A stretch of DNA of 64,000 nucleotides from contig JAEWKH010000071.1 in assembly GCA_023386155.1 (NCBI GenBank), positions 35,609 to 99,608 on the forward strand, given 5' to 3'. A program made the position numbers and the translations under genes. The DNA is from Pseudomonadota bacterium (lineage in GTDB: Bacteria > Pseudomonadota > Alphaproteobacteria > Rhizobiales > Beijerinckiaceae). Positions 1-8,389 of the stretch are shown piece after piece. The number at the start of each line of letters is the position of its first letter. The first letter of the stretch is position 1. The notes under the pieces were generated by a model. That model was not told the origin of the DNA. It worked only from the letters and a program-made list of their open reading frames with translations, and searched no databases.

Positions 1-183
1 CCCGCCGCCCGGGCCGGCGCGTCCGGTCGGGGAGCCGGGGCGGCCCGCGATGCGCGCCCGCGCACCCTGATCTCGCGGCTGACCGAGGCCGAGCGTGCGG
101 CGCACGAGGCCTTCATCCAGTCGCTGGGACCGAACACGATCTGGCGCGACTATCTCGGCGAGACCACGCCGGAGGCCTCCTGA
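1..183 (+). CDS. dnaQ: DNA polymerase III epsilon subunit, C-terminal end (partial)
   Basis: Only the last 60 codons are in the window. They read in frame from base 1 and stop at TGA 181-183. The tail contains TLISRLTEAERAAHEAFI and ends LGPNTIWRDYLGETTPEAS, which resembles the C-terminus of the proofreading 3'-5' exonuclease subunit in Rhizobiales. An Ala/Gly/Arg-rich linker precedes it. In this order dnaQ normally sits tail-to-tail with secB, as here. No exonuclease motif is visible because the catalytic domain lies outside the window, so the identity rests on the tail and on synteny. Confidence 0.7.
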   Translation, partial: PAARAGASGRGAGAARDARPRTLISRLTEAERAAHEAFIQSLGPNTIWRDYLGETTPEAS

Positions 184-202
184 TCATCCTGCGTTCAGCC
201 CA

Positions 203-233
203 CAAAAAGGGCGAGACGGAAACCGTCTCGCCC
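203..233 (-). terminator. Rho-independent terminator downstream of secB
   Basis: A perfect 11-bp stem (GGGCGAGACGG at 209-219 pairing with 223-233) closes a 3-nt AAA loop. On the minus strand it is followed by a run of T (the A run at 204-208). It lies between the convergent dnaQ and secB stops and has the polarity to end secB transcription. There is no T run on the plus side, so it is probably not a strong dnaQ terminator. Confidence 0.8.
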
Positions 234-263
234 GACTGAAAAACCGAAAGCTGGAAAGATCGC

Positions 264-746
264 TTACGACAGCGTCTGGCCGCCGCCGTTCTGCTGGCCC
301 TGCATCTCTGCGGCGCGCTGGCGGTAGAGGGCCACGAAGTCGATCGGGTCGATGTAGAGGGGCGGGAAGCCGCCGTTGCGCACCGCCTCGGCCACCATCT
401 GGCGGGCGAAGGGGAAGAGCAGGCGCGGGCATTCGATCATCACCACCGGGTGCAGCTGCTCCTGCGGGATGTTCTGGATCCGGAACACGCCCGAATAGGT
501 CAGCTCGAAGGCGAACAGCACATCCTTGCCGCCGATCTTGGCATCGCCCTCGAGGGTGAGGTCGACCTCGAAATCGGCCTCGGCGAGCTGCTTGGCGTTC
601 ACGTTGACCTGCAGGTTAATCTGCGGGCCTTCCGACTGCTGCTGCAGGGAGCGGGGCGCGTTGGGGTTTTCGAAGGAAAAGTCCTTGCAGTACTGCGCAA
701 GGGCGTTGAGCGCGGGCGCTCCGTTGTTTGCCGGGTTCTCGGCCAT
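264..746 (-). CDS. secB: Protein-export chaperone SecB
   Basis: 160 aa, the usual alphaproteobacterial SecB length. This cytosolic tetrameric chaperone keeps preproteins unfolded and hands them to SecA. Recognisable family blocks include YCKDFSFENPNAP near the N-terminus, the beta-strand core FEVDLTLEGDAKI, and the SecA-interacting segment PRLLFPFARQMVAEAVRNGGFPP. The tail is Gln/Gly-rich. ATG at 746 has an AGGGAG ribosome site at 755-760. The gene is monocistronic, facing dnaQ, with its own terminator at 203-233. Confidence 0.97.
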   Translation of the reverse strand: MAENPANNGAPALNALAQYCKDFSFENPNAPRSLQQQSEGPQINLQVNVNAKQLAEADFEVDLTLEGDAKIGGKDVLFAFELTYSGVFRIQNIPQEQLHPVVMIECPRLLFPFARQMVAEAVRNGGFPPLYIDPIDFVALYRQRAAEMQGQQNGGGQTLS

Positions 747-1007
747 GGTTCATGCTCCCTAAGGGGTGTCTTATCGGGCCCGGACGAAACACGTCGTCAG
801 GCAAAGCGCCGGCTCGCTTCGGGCCATGGATCTTCGCGCTACCAGCTTCTCCGGCATGAAGCAAGATTTCAGCCGACTCAATCGCTTGTCGGGGGCGGAG
901 GTGGATGTTACGACCTCAGGACCCCATATGCGAAGGATGAAACCTTCGCCTCCTTGATACGACGCCCGGTGACAGCCGGGTACGGGCAGGCTCACAACGG
1001 ATCGACG

Positions 1008-1727
1008 ATGCAGGATTCCTTCGACATCACGACCCTCATTTTTATCGTACTCGCCGTTTTCGTGATCTGGCGTCTCCGCTCCGTCCTGGGGCAGAAGACC
1101 GGCAACGAGCAGCCCCCCTTCGATCCGATGTCGCGCCGGGATGCGCCCCTTCGTCCCGGCAACGCGCCGGCCGAGCCGGATCACAATGTGGTGCGCCTGC
1201 CCGGCGCCAACGGCGCCCGCCCTGCCGAGGCTTCCTCGGCCGAGCGCTGGAAGGACTTCGCCGAGCCCGGCACGCCCATGGCCCAGGCCCTCGACGGCAT
1301 TGTCCGGGCCGAGCCGGGCTTCAACCCGGCCGAGTTCCTGGAAGGCGCCAAGTCCGCCTATGAGATGATCGTCACCGCCTTCGCCCAGGGCGACCGCAGG
1401 ACCCTCAAGGATCTCCTCGCGAAGGAGGTCTACGAGGGCTTCGAACGGGCGATCACCGAGCGCGAGCGCCGGGGCGAGACGGTCGAGACCACCTTCGTGT
1501 CCATCGACAAGGCCGAGATGGCCGGGGCCGAGCTCCAGGGCAAGACGGCCCAGATCGTGGTGCGCTTCCTCTCCAAGCTCATCACCGCGACCCGCGATGC
1601 CTCCGGCACCGTGGTCGACGGCAGCCCCGAGACCGTGGCCGACGTCACCGACGTGTGGACCTTCGCCCGCACGCTGGGCAGCCGCGATCCCAACTGGCAG
1701 CTCGTGGCGACCGAAGCGGGGCAATGA
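1008..1727 (+). CDS. Tim44/TimA-family membrane-anchored protein
   Basis: 239 aa from ATG 1008. One N-terminal membrane segment (about residues 8-25, with LIFIVLAVFVIWRLRSVLG) is followed by a Pro/Ala-rich linker and then a Tim44-like domain from about residue 95, containing GAKSAYEMIVTAFAQGDRRT and ending TVADVTDVWTFARTLGSRDP. Bacterial Tim44-domain proteins are tied to the inner membrane and are the likely ancestors of the mitochondrial import-motor subunit; their bacterial role is not well settled. The open frame continues far upstream, but only ATG 1008 starts with the hydrophobic anchor. The stop overlaps the mltA start (ATGA), so the genes are probably translationally coupled. Confidence 0.9.
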   Translation: MQDSFDITTLIFIVLAVFVIWRLRSVLGQKTGNEQPPFDPMSRRDAPLRPGNAPAEPDHNVVRLPGANGARPAEASSAERWKDFAEPGTPMAQALDGIVRAEPGFNPAEFLEGAKSAYEMIVTAFAQGDRRTLKDLLAKEVYEGFERAITERERRGETVETTFVSIDKAEMAGAELQGKTAQIVVRFLSKLITATRDASGTVVDGSPETVADVTDVWTFARTLGSRDPNWQLVATEAGQ

Positions 1728-2887
1728 CGTATGCCGGGCGGACCCTCCTCGCTTGCTCCCTCGCATGGGGCTTGAGCATGTCCGCCGGAACGGCATCGGG
1801 CCTGAAGGACCAGGCACGCCTGGATCCCCTGCCCTTCGCGGATCTCGCAGGCTGGGAGGCCGACGATCACGCGGCCGCCTTCCAGGCCTTCCTGCGTTCC
1901 TGCCGGGCTCTCGATGCCGCCCCCCTGCGCCCGGCCAAAGAGCCCCAGGGTGACCTCCTGGCCGCCTGCCGCGAGGCCCTGAAGACGCCCGGTCTCGACA
2001 AGGCCGGGGCCCGGCGCTTCTTCGAGACGCATTTCCAGCCCTTCGCCGTCACGCCCCCTTCCGGGAGCGGGTTCCTGACCGGCTATTACGAACCTGAGTT
2101 CCAGGGCTCGCGCAGGCCGGACGCCACCTATCGCGTTCCCCTGCTCGACCGGCCCGAGGATCTCGTCACCATCCCGCAGGGTGAAACCCTGCCCGGCCTC
2201 GAGAAGGGCCTTCAGGCCGCCCGGCGCACCCAGGACGGCTACGAGCCCTATCCCGACCGCGCCGCCATCGAGGACGGAGCCTTAGGGAACTTCGCCCGGC
2301 CCATCGTCTATCTGCGCGAGCCGGGCGAGGCCTTCATCATCCATGTGCAGGGCTCGGCCCGCATCCGCCTCGCCGACGGCTCGGTGATGCGCGTGGCCTA
2401 TGCGGGGCGCAACGGGCGGCCCTACACGTCCATCGGCCGGCTGCTGGTGCAGCAGGGCGAGATGAACCTGGAGACCATGACGCTGGAAAAGCTCATGGGC
2501 TGGCTGAAGGACCATCCGGAACCGGCCAAGGCCCTGATGCGGCAGAACCTTTCCTACATCTTCTTCCGCGAGGCGAGCGAGCTCGCCCCCGGGGACGGGC
2601 CTGTCGGCGGCGCCGGCACGCCGCTCGTGCCCGGCCGGAGCCTCGCGGTGGACCGTTCCCTCTGGGCCTATGGCCTGCCCGTCTGGCTCGACGGGCAATT
2701 GCCGCTCGCCCTCGACCGGGCCGAGCCCCTGCGGCGGCTGATGATCGCGCAGGATACGGGCTCGGCCATCGTCGGCCCGGCCCGCGGCGACTTCTTCTTC
2801 GGCAGTGGCGAGGAGGCGGGGCGCCGCGCCGGCCTCCTGCGCCATCCCGTGCGCTTCGTGGTTCTGCAGCCCAAACCCCGTTCATGA
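1724..2887 (+). CDS. mltA: Membrane-bound lytic murein transglycosylase A family protein
   Basis: 387 aa with an N-terminal signal peptide (MTYAGRTLLACSLAWGLSMS). No lipobox Cys is obvious, so it is more likely periplasmic than a lipoprotein. MltA family signatures are present: GYYEPEFQGSR around residue 115 and the C-terminal 3D-type block QDTGSAIVGPARGDFFFG. In MltA this block carries the catalytic Asp. The enzyme cleaves glycan strands to 1,6-anhydro-muropeptides. The start codon overlaps the preceding stop and its own stop overlaps smr (ATGA both times). Confidence 0.95.
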   Translation: MTYAGRTLLACSLAWGLSMSAGTASGLKDQARLDPLPFADLAGWEADDHAAAFQAFLRSCRALDAAPLRPAKEPQGDLLAACREALKTPGLDKAGARRFFETHFQPFAVTPPSGSGFLTGYYEPEFQGSRRPDATYRVPLLDRPEDLVTIPQGETLPGLEKGLQAARRTQDGYEPYPDRAAIEDGALGNFARPIVYLREPGEAFIIHVQGSARIRLADGSVMRVAYAGRNGRPYTSIGRLLVQQGEMNLETMTLEKLMGWLKDHPEPAKALMRQNLSYIFFREASELAPGDGPVGGAGTPLVPGRSLAVDRSLWAYGLPVWLDGQLPLALDRAEPLRRLMIAQDTGSAIVGPARGDFFFGSGEEAGRRAGLLRHPVRFVVLQPKPRS

Positions 2888-3453
2888 CCAAGAGAAGCCG
2901 TACCCGCCAGCTCAGCCCCGAGGAGAAGCGGCTCTGGTCCCATGTGGCCAGGCACGTGCAGCCCATGAAGGGCAAGCGCCTGCCGCCCGAGCCGGAACCC
3001 GACGACAAGCCCGCCACGGCGCCTGCCCCGCAGGTTGCCGCCCCGTCCTCCGTCCTGCCCCCGCTCCCGCCCCAGGCGAAGCCGGCCCTGCCGCCGCTCG
3101 CCCCCGTGGAGCGCAGGACGCTCCAGGCCCTGCGGCGTGGCCGCAAGGACGTGGACAGCGTCATCGACCTGCACGGGATGCGCCAGGAGGAGGCCCATTT
3201 CGCCCTCCTCCGCTTCCTGTACCGGGCCCAGGGTTCCGGCCACGGGCTCGTTCTCGTGATCACCGGCAAGGGCGGCGCGGCCGTGAGCCCCGGCCTGTTC
3301 GAGGAGCGCGGGGTGCTGCGCCGCATGGTCCCCCACTGGCTTCGCCTGCCCGACCTCCGCTCCCTGGTGATCGGCTTCGAGGAGGCCTCTCCCCAGCACG
3401 GCGGATCCGGTGCACTCTATGTCAGGCTCCGCCGCCGGCGGGGTATGGAATAG
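2884..3453 (+). CDS. Smr/MutS2-type domain protein
   Basis: 189 aa. The N-terminal half is basic and Pro-rich (residues 1-75). The C-terminal half is a stand-alone Smr domain with VIDLHGMRQEEAH (the DLHG motif) and VITGKGGAAVSPG, followed by the usual EERGVLRRMVPHWL segment. Smr domains are DNA or RNA endonuclease/nicking modules; the substrate of this short bacterial form is unknown. It sits third in the timA-mltA-smr-xre operon, an order conserved in Rhizobiales. Confidence 0.92.
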   Translation: MTKRSRTRQLSPEEKRLWSHVARHVQPMKGKRLPPEPEPDDKPATAPAPQVAAPSSVLPPLPPQAKPALPPLAPVERRTLQALRRGRKDVDSVIDLHGMRQEEAHFALLRFLYRAQGSGHGLVLVITGKGGAAVSPGLFEERGVLRRMVPHWLRLPDLRSLVIGFEEASPQHGGSGALYVRLRRRRGME

Positions 3454-3457
3454 GCAC

Positions 3458-3880
3458 ATGACCCCCTTCGGCGAACGGGTGCGGCAGCTGCGCCAGGAGC
3501 GCGGGCGGATGTTGAAGGACATGGCCGCCCATTTGGGCGTGTCCAGCGCCTATCTCTCGGCGCTCGAGCGCGGCGAGCGCGGCAAGCCCACCTGGGCCCT
3601 GATCCAGGGAGTCCTGCAATATTTCCACATCATCTGGGACGAGGCCGACGAGCTGATGCGCCTCGCCGACCTGTCCGACCCCAGGGTGAGGATCGACACG
3701 GCCAATGCCGACCCCAGGGCGACCCTTCTGGCGAACCGCCTGGCGCGGGAGATCCGGGGCATGAACCCGGAGGAGCTCGACCAGATGCTCGCCGTGCTCG
3801 ATCGGGCGCAGGAGCGGGAACGGAGAGCTGGTGCCCCCATCGAAGCCCTCCCGGAAGCCGTCCACGATCCTGCGCCCTGA
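3458..3880 (+). CDS. XRE-family helix-turn-helix regulator
   Basis: 140 aa from ATG 3458, four bases after the smr stop. An N-terminal Cro/C1 HTH (about residues 5-60) contains LKDMAAHLGVSSAYLSALE. The remainder is helical and acidic, with LAREIRGMNPEELDQMLAVL near the end. It is the last gene of the timA-mltA-smr operon. Target genes are not evident from the sequence. A longer open frame begins at 3410 inside smr, but ATG 3458 gives the domain a normal N-terminus. Confidence 0.88.
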   Translation: MTPFGERVRQLRQERGRMLKDMAAHLGVSSAYLSALERGERGKPTWALIQGVLQYFHIIWDEADELMRLADLSDPRVRIDTANADPRATLLANRLAREIRGMNPEELDQMLAVLDRAQERERRAGAPIEALPEAVHDPAP

Positions 3881-3962
3881 TCGCGAACAAAGCATTCCCG
3901 AACGGCACGTTGCCCCGCTCGTTTCTGGCGATTAACCCTGCACCAAGCAGAGGGTAAGTTGC

Positions 3963-4496
3963 ATGATCCGAGAAGCCACGCTCACCGATGCGAGCAATCT
4001 AGCGGCCCTATCGATCCAGGTCTGGCTCCATACCTACGCGAAGGCTGGGCTTAGAAACGCGCTATCCGATTATGTCCTATCGGAGTTCACCGTGCAGCGG
4101 CTCGCGACAAGCCTCGCCGACGACAACGAACTCTTTCTTGTCTGCGAGGAAAACGCGCATCTTGTCGGCTATCTGAGGTTGCTGTTGAACTCGCCTTCTC
4201 CGGCTGATGCACAGGCGCGTGTCGAAATCGCTAGACTCTACGTGCAGGAGCACTTTCTCGGGAAAGGCATTGGAAGCGCCCTTCTCGAGCATCTTTACGC
4301 GTATTGTGGCAGGATCGGAATTTCGGGCGTCTGGCTTGCGGTCAATCACGAGAACACACGTGCGATCCGCTTTTACGAGCGACATCGCTTCGAGCGCAGG
4401 GGCTCGACATTCTTCCATCTGGAGAACGAACGGCACGAGAATTTCATTCTCTACAAGCCGATTGCATCACCCCCACCGAAAAGCTCCTGCCCTTGA
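3963..4496 (+). CDS. GNAT-family N-acetyltransferase
   Basis: 177 aa. Single GNAT domain with the acetyl-CoA pyrophosphate-binding block LYVQEHFLGKGIGSALLEHL (Q/RxxGxG/A-like, around residue 100) and the motif-B segment VNHENTRAIRFYERHRFERRG. It acetylates a small molecule or protein; the substrate cannot be told. Codon use is visibly less GC-rich than in its neighbours, and it interrupts two core blocks, so it may be an acquired gene. AGAGGG about 9 bases upstream of ATG serves as ribosome site. Confidence 0.88.
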   Translation: MIREATLTDASNLAALSIQVWLHTYAKAGLRNALSDYVLSEFTVQRLATSLADDNELFLVCEENAHLVGYLRLLLNSPSPADAQARVEIARLYVQEHFLGKGIGSALLEHLYAYCGRIGISGVWLAVNHENTRAIRFYERHRFERRGSTFFHLENERHENFILYKPIASPPPKSSCP

Positions 4497-4550
4497 CCTC
4501 CCTCAGCGTGGATGCGAAAGCGCCCCATCGTCTCACAATCCCGGTGGCTC

Positions 4551-5552
4551 ATGTCCCAGACCCGCATCGACGTCCTCACCCTCGGCAACGCCATCGTTGA
4601 CGTGCTCTCCCATACCGATGAGGCCTTCCTGATCCAGAAGAAGGTCCACAAGGGCGCCATGCAGCTCATCGACGAGGCGCGCGCCGAGGAGCTTTACGGC
4701 GACATGGGCCCGGCGATCATCGTGTCGGGCGGCTCGGGCGCCAACACGGCGGCGGGGGCCGCCTCCTTCGGGGTCAAGGCGGGCTTCATCGGCAAGGTCA
4801 GGAACGACGAGACGGGCAAGCTCTTCGCCCACGACCTCAAGGCCATCGACGTCCATTACGACGTGAAGCCCGCCGAGGACGGCCCGGCCACCGCCCGCAG
4901 CTTCATCCTGGTGACGCCGGACGGCGAGCGCACCATGAACACCTATCTCGGCGCCTGCCAGAACCTGACCCCGGACGACGTGAATCCCGAGACGGTGCGC
5001 GCCTCCTCCATCGTCTATCTCGAAGGCTATCTCTGGGACCCGCCGGCCGCGAAGGAAGCCTTCCGCAAGGCCGTGAAGATCGCCCACGAGGCCGGCAACA
5101 AGGTGGCGCTCACCCTGTCCGACGCCTTCTGCGTCGACCGCTACCGCGACGAGTTCCTCGGTCTGATGCGCGACGGCAGCCTCGACATCCTCTTCGCCAA
5201 TATCCATGAACTGCAGAGCCTCTACGGCACGGCGTCGGCCGACAGCGCGCTCTCGGCCCTGCGCGAGGAGAACGTGCTCGGCGCCATCACCCGCTCGGCC
5301 GAGGGCGCGCTTGTGGTCAGCCGGGGCGAGACGCTGAGCGTTCCCGCCTTCCCGGTCGAGCGCGTGGTCGACACCACCGGAGCCGGCGACCTCTTCGCCT
5401 CCGGGTTCCTCGCCGGCCTCGTCAAGAATCTCGACCTCATCGATTGCGCCCGCCTCGGGGGACTGGCCGCCGCCGAGATCATCAGCCATCTCGGCGCCCG
5501 CCCGCAGGTAAGTCTCAAGGAACTGGCGCAGCAGGAAGGATTGCTCGTCTGA
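4551..5552 (+). CDS. PfkB-family carbohydrate kinase, adenosine kinase type
   Basis: 333 aa from ATG 4551 (MSQTRIDVLTLGNAIVD). PfkB ribokinase fold: the Gly-rich sugar-binding segment GGSGANTAAGAASFG near residue 60, and the C-terminal signature DTTGAGDLFASGFLAGL with the catalytic Asp and anion hole around residue 275. This form is widespread in alphaproteobacteria and usually annotated as adenosine kinase, phosphorylating adenosine or another nucleoside/sugar with ATP. The upstream in-frame ATG at 4512 would add 13 unconserved residues. Confidence 0.9.
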   Translation: MSQTRIDVLTLGNAIVDVLSHTDEAFLIQKKVHKGAMQLIDEARAEELYGDMGPAIIVSGGSGANTAAGAASFGVKAGFIGKVRNDETGKLFAHDLKAIDVHYDVKPAEDGPATARSFILVTPDGERTMNTYLGACQNLTPDDVNPETVRASSIVYLEGYLWDPPAAKEAFRKAVKIAHEAGNKVALTLSDAFCVDRYRDEFLGLMRDGSLDILFANIHELQSLYGTASADSALSALREENVLGAITRSAEGALVVSRGETLSVPAFPVERVVDTTGAGDLFASGFLAGLVKNLDLIDCARLGGLAAAEIISHLGARPQVSLKELAQQEGLLV

Positions 5553-5595
5553 GGGAAATCTCGGGAAACGACGCCATGGCGGTAAGGTCGCGGCA

Positions 5596-6291
5596 TCACC
5601 TGTCCGCCATCTCGTCGATCCTTGCCGCTACGAGCTTCTGCAAGCGCCAGAGGTTGCTGTCGTGGATGCCGTGCTCTTCCAGATGCATGACCGTATTGTG
5701 AAGATATTCGGCGCCTGAACCCCAATGTCCGCAGGCGCTGGCGAGCACGTCCGCCACCTCCTCGGGCTGAAGGCGTCCGACATAAGCCGGCGCCTTACGG
5801 TTCATGACGAAAGCAAGGGCGGTCAACGGGCCGTCTTCCGTTACGACTCCGATCCAGCGCGGCATGCTGTTGGGCGGCTTCACGGTGAACTCACGGCGGA
5901 ACAGCTTTCCCAATTGGGCCTGCAATGATGCGCTCGGAAGTCGGTAGAGAATTCCCTGGCATTGCCCTCCTCGGTCGAGTGCCATCATGAGGCCAGGTCG
6001 ATCCTTCGTCGCGCGAAAGCGGGTGATCCTGAAACAGAAGGATCGGTGCCATCCATGGGCTGTTCCCCGCCGCGCCTCCACATGATCCACTTCCGGTTTC
6101 CAGATCAGGGAGCCATAGGCGAAGAGCCAGGCGTCCTTGCCCACAGGATGCGACGACAGCATGGCTTGGACGATCGCATCGTAATCATCCTCGGTGTGAT
6201 AAACGAGGCCGGGTTCGGGGCCGGGATCGTCCAGGACACGATGAACGAGCGCCACAAGGTCGCGCGAGAGGGCCATCTGCCGGGTTTTCAT
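5596..6291 (-). CDS. ChaC-like gamma-glutamylcyclotransferase
   Basis: 231 aa. Contains the BtrG/GGCT substrate loop LFAYGSLIWKPEVDH near residue 60 and the ChaC C-terminal segment GSGAEYLHNTVMHLEEHGI followed by LWRLQKLV. ChaC enzymes cleave glutathione to 5-oxoproline and Cys-Gly in the cytosol. The start is taken at ATG 6291; the open frame continues upstream without family similarity. It is convergent with the PfkB kinase. Confidence 0.9.
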   Translation of the reverse strand: MKTRQMALSRDLVALVHRVLDDPGPEPGLVYHTEDDYDAIVQAMLSSHPVGKDAWLFAYGSLIWKPEVDHVEARRGTAHGWHRSFCFRITRFRATKDRPGLMMALDRGGQCQGILYRLPSASLQAQLGKLFRREFTVKPPNSMPRWIGVVTEDGPLTALAFVMNRKAPAYVGRLQPEEVADVLASACGHWGSGAEYLHNTVMHLEEHGIHDSNLWRLQKLVAARIDEMADR

Positions 6292-6374
6292 TGGATCAAC
6301 CCTTTTACCGCGAGGCTTCAAGCGGCAAAGATTACCGCAGAACAGGACTCTGTCCAAAGTGGCAGAGACTGCCC

Positions 6375-6893
6375 TCAACTCCCGCCTGCCCGCCCAAACC
6401 ACAGCCCGAACAAGGCCGCGAGCGAGACAAGCGCCAGAAATCCGTTGAACAGGACAAGAAGGAAGGGCGGGATGCGCTGCACGTCCGGATGCGGCGGCTG
6501 CGAGCCGGTGAAGACCTGACGCCAGACGGCGGCCGCGAAGCAGAAGGCGCTGAAGAGGATCAGGACCGAGCCGGTGGAAAGGATCATCCATCCGGGCACC
6601 ACGCCCGCCAGGAGCTTCTGCGCACCGATGCCGGAGGCGAGCGATGCGAGGCCTGTGCGCACCCAGGCCGCATAGGTACGCTCGGCGGCAAAGACCGTAC
6701 GGTTGGCGGCCAGTTCCGTGCGCCGGTCGGCGCTGTCCTTCATCTGCTCGCTGGCGACAGCGGTCGTCTTCGCGGCCGCCTGGGTGTGCTCCGCCGCTTC
6801 CTGCGTCTGCTCGGCGGCCTCCTGGGTCTGGACAGCCGCCTCCTTGGCGTGCTCGGCGCTGCGCTTGAGCTTCTCGTCGACCGGCTGCGTCAT
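6375..6893 (-). CDS. DUF202 (YidH-like) membrane protein with N-terminal heptad repeats
   Basis: 172 aa from ATG 6893. The N-terminal 50 residues carry tandem QTQEAAE-type heptads (QTQEAAEQTQEAAEHTQAAA), a likely coiled coil. Three membrane segments follow in a DUF202 arrangement: FAAERTYAAWVRTGLASLASG before TM1, then GWMILSTGSVLILFSAFCFA, then LVLFNGFLALVSLAALFGLW. Function unknown; DUF202 proteins are small inner-membrane proteins. An alternative start at 6920 adds nine residues. Confidence 0.82.
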   Translation of the reverse strand: MTQPVDEKLKRSAEHAKEAAVQTQEAAEQTQEAAEHTQAAAKTTAVASEQMKDSADRRTELAANRTVFAAERTYAAWVRTGLASLASGIGAQKLLAGVVPGWMILSTGSVLILFSAFCFAAAVWRQVFTGSQPPHPDVQRIPPFLLVLFNGFLALVSLAALFGLWFGRAGGS

Positions 6894-6949
6894 GGGGCCT
6901 CCATTGATCTGGAGGCACAACGCCTACGGTTGTGAAAAGGTCGGCGCGA

Positions 6950-7927
6950 TCAAAGCCTTCGCAGGGCCACCGTCTCGATCCGGTGGCTCGGGCCCTTCTT
7001 CAGGATCAGGCTCGCGCGCTGGCGGGTCGGCACGATGTTTTCCCGCAGGTTCACCAGGTTGATGCGGTTCCAGAGGCCGTCGGCGGTGGCGATGGCTTCC
7101 GCTTCCGCGAGTTCCGCATAGCGCCGGAAATAGGAGAGCGGATCGCGGAACGCCGTGTGGCGCAGGCGCAGGAACCGGTTCACGTACCAGCGGTGCAGGT
7201 CTTCCTCGTCGGCGTCGATATAGACCGAGAAGTCGAAGAAATCGGACACGAAGGGAATGGCCTCGCCGTCCTTGGGCATGCGCGCGGGCTGGAGCACGTT
7301 CAGGCCCTCGACGATCAGGATGTCCGGCCGGTCGACCACCGTCTCCTCGCCCGGCACCACGTCATAGACGAGGTGGGAATAGAGCGGGGCCTTCACGTTG
7401 CGCTTGCCCGCCTTGATGTCGGCGAGGAAATGCAGGAGCTTTCCCGTGTCGTAGCTTTCGGGAAAACCCTTGCGCTCCATGAGGTTGAGCCGCGTCAGCT
7501 CGGCATTGGGCAGGAGAAAGCCATCGGTCGTGACGAGATCGACCTTCGGGGTGTTGGGCCAGCGGGCGAGAAGGGCTTTGAGCACCCGGGCCGTGGTGGA
7601 CTTGCCGACCGCCACCGAGCCCGCGACGCCGATGATATAGGGCACCTTCTGCTCCTTCTCGGCGAGGAGGAAGCGCTGGGTCGCCTTGAACAGGCCTTGC
7701 GTCGCCGCGACGTAGAGGGAGAGAAGGCGCGAGAGCGGCAGGTAGATCGCCGCGACCTCGTCCAGCGAGATCGGATCGTTGAGGGATTGCAGCTGAACCA
7801 CCTCGTCGGCGGTCAGGGTCATGGGCGCATCGGCGCGCAGCTTGGCCCATTCGTCGCGGGAGAAGGCGCGATAGGGCGAGAGGCCGTCATCGTCCTCGTC
7901 GAAGGAGATCAGGTTGGGCTGGTCCAT
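6950..7927 (-). CDS. coaA: Pantothenate kinase, type I
   Basis: 325 aa. Phosphorylates pantothenate in the first step of coenzyme A synthesis. The P-loop GVAGSVAVGKSTTARVL lies near residue 102, followed by VTTDGFLLPNAEL and the pantothenate-binding region KGFPESYDTGKLLHFL, with DFFDFSVYIDADE towards the end. All are diagnostic for bacterial CoaA. ATG 7927 is preceded by AAAGG at good spacing; GTG 7936 is an alternative start. It is the last gene of the his block, a standard Rhizobiales arrangement. Confidence 0.96.
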   Translation of the reverse strand: MDQPNLISFDEDDDGLSPYRAFSRDEWAKLRADAPMTLTADEVVQLQSLNDPISLDEVAAIYLPLSRLLSLYVAATQGLFKATQRFLLAEKEQKVPYIIGVAGSVAVGKSTTARVLKALLARWPNTPKVDLVTTDGFLLPNAELTRLNLMERKGFPESYDTGKLLHFLADIKAGKRNVKAPLYSHLVYDVVPGEETVVDRPDILIVEGLNVLQPARMPKDGEAIPFVSDFFDFSVYIDADEEDLHRWYVNRFLRLRHTAFRDPLSYFRRYAELAEAEAIATADGLWNRINLVNLRENIVPTRQRASLILKKGPSHRIETVALRRL

Positions 7928-7947
7928 GCGAACCACCTTTGCAAGGT

Positions 7948-8268
7948 TTAGGTCCTGCGCGCGGCCTTTTCCGCAAGACCCGACTGCGCCGTGCGGCGCT
8001 CCAATTCGGCCATTACGTCACTTAGCGGAATGTTTGCGCCCTGCAACACGACCAAAAGATGATACAGCACGTCCGCCGCCTCGGCCGTCAGGTTCGGCCG
8101 GTCGCCCTGCACGGCCGCGATGGCGGCCTCCACCGCCTCCTCGCCCAGCTTCTTGGCCGCCTTGGCCGGCCCGCCCCCGATGAGCTTGGCCGTATAGGAT
8201 TCCGAGGCCGGCGCCGCGGCCCGCTCGGCCACGATGCGGGCGAGATCGTCGAGGGTGAAGGAGGTCAT
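7948..8268 (-). CDS. hisE: Phosphoribosyl-ATP pyrophosphatase
   Basis: 106 aa stand-alone HisE. Hydrolyses PR-ATP to PR-AMP and PPi in step 2 of histidine synthesis. The MazG-like helical core shows KKLGEEAVEAAIAAVQGD and LTAEAADVLYHLLVVLQ, with the metal-binding Glu and Asp residues kept. HisI is not in the window. A 120-bp gap with a palindromic repeat separates it from hisF. Confidence 0.96.
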   Translation of the reverse strand: MTSFTLDDLARIVAERAAAPASESYTAKLIGGGPAKAAKKLGEEAVEAAIAAVQGDRPNLTAEAADVLYHLLVVLQGANIPLSDVMAELERRTAQSGLAEKAARRT

Positions 8269-8280
8269 GGTCGTTTCGCT

Positions 8281-8372
8281 GTCATTCTCAGGCCAAGGGA
8301 GCGAGGGAAGGGAAACCGTTCGCCTGGACTGTCTGATGGATCACCCCGGCCCTGCGGGTCGCCGGGGATGAC
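8281..8372. repeat. Palindromic intergenic element (GTCAT...GGGGATGAC type)
   Basis: Lies between hisE and hisF. Starts with GTCATTCTCAGG and ends with a hairpin whose arms are TCACCCCGG and CCGGGGATGA. Related palindromes with ATGAC/GTCAT ends occur at 12697-12785 and 22363-22450. Non-coding. Confidence 0.5.
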
Positions 8373-8389
8373 GAAAGCATTGTCGTGGT

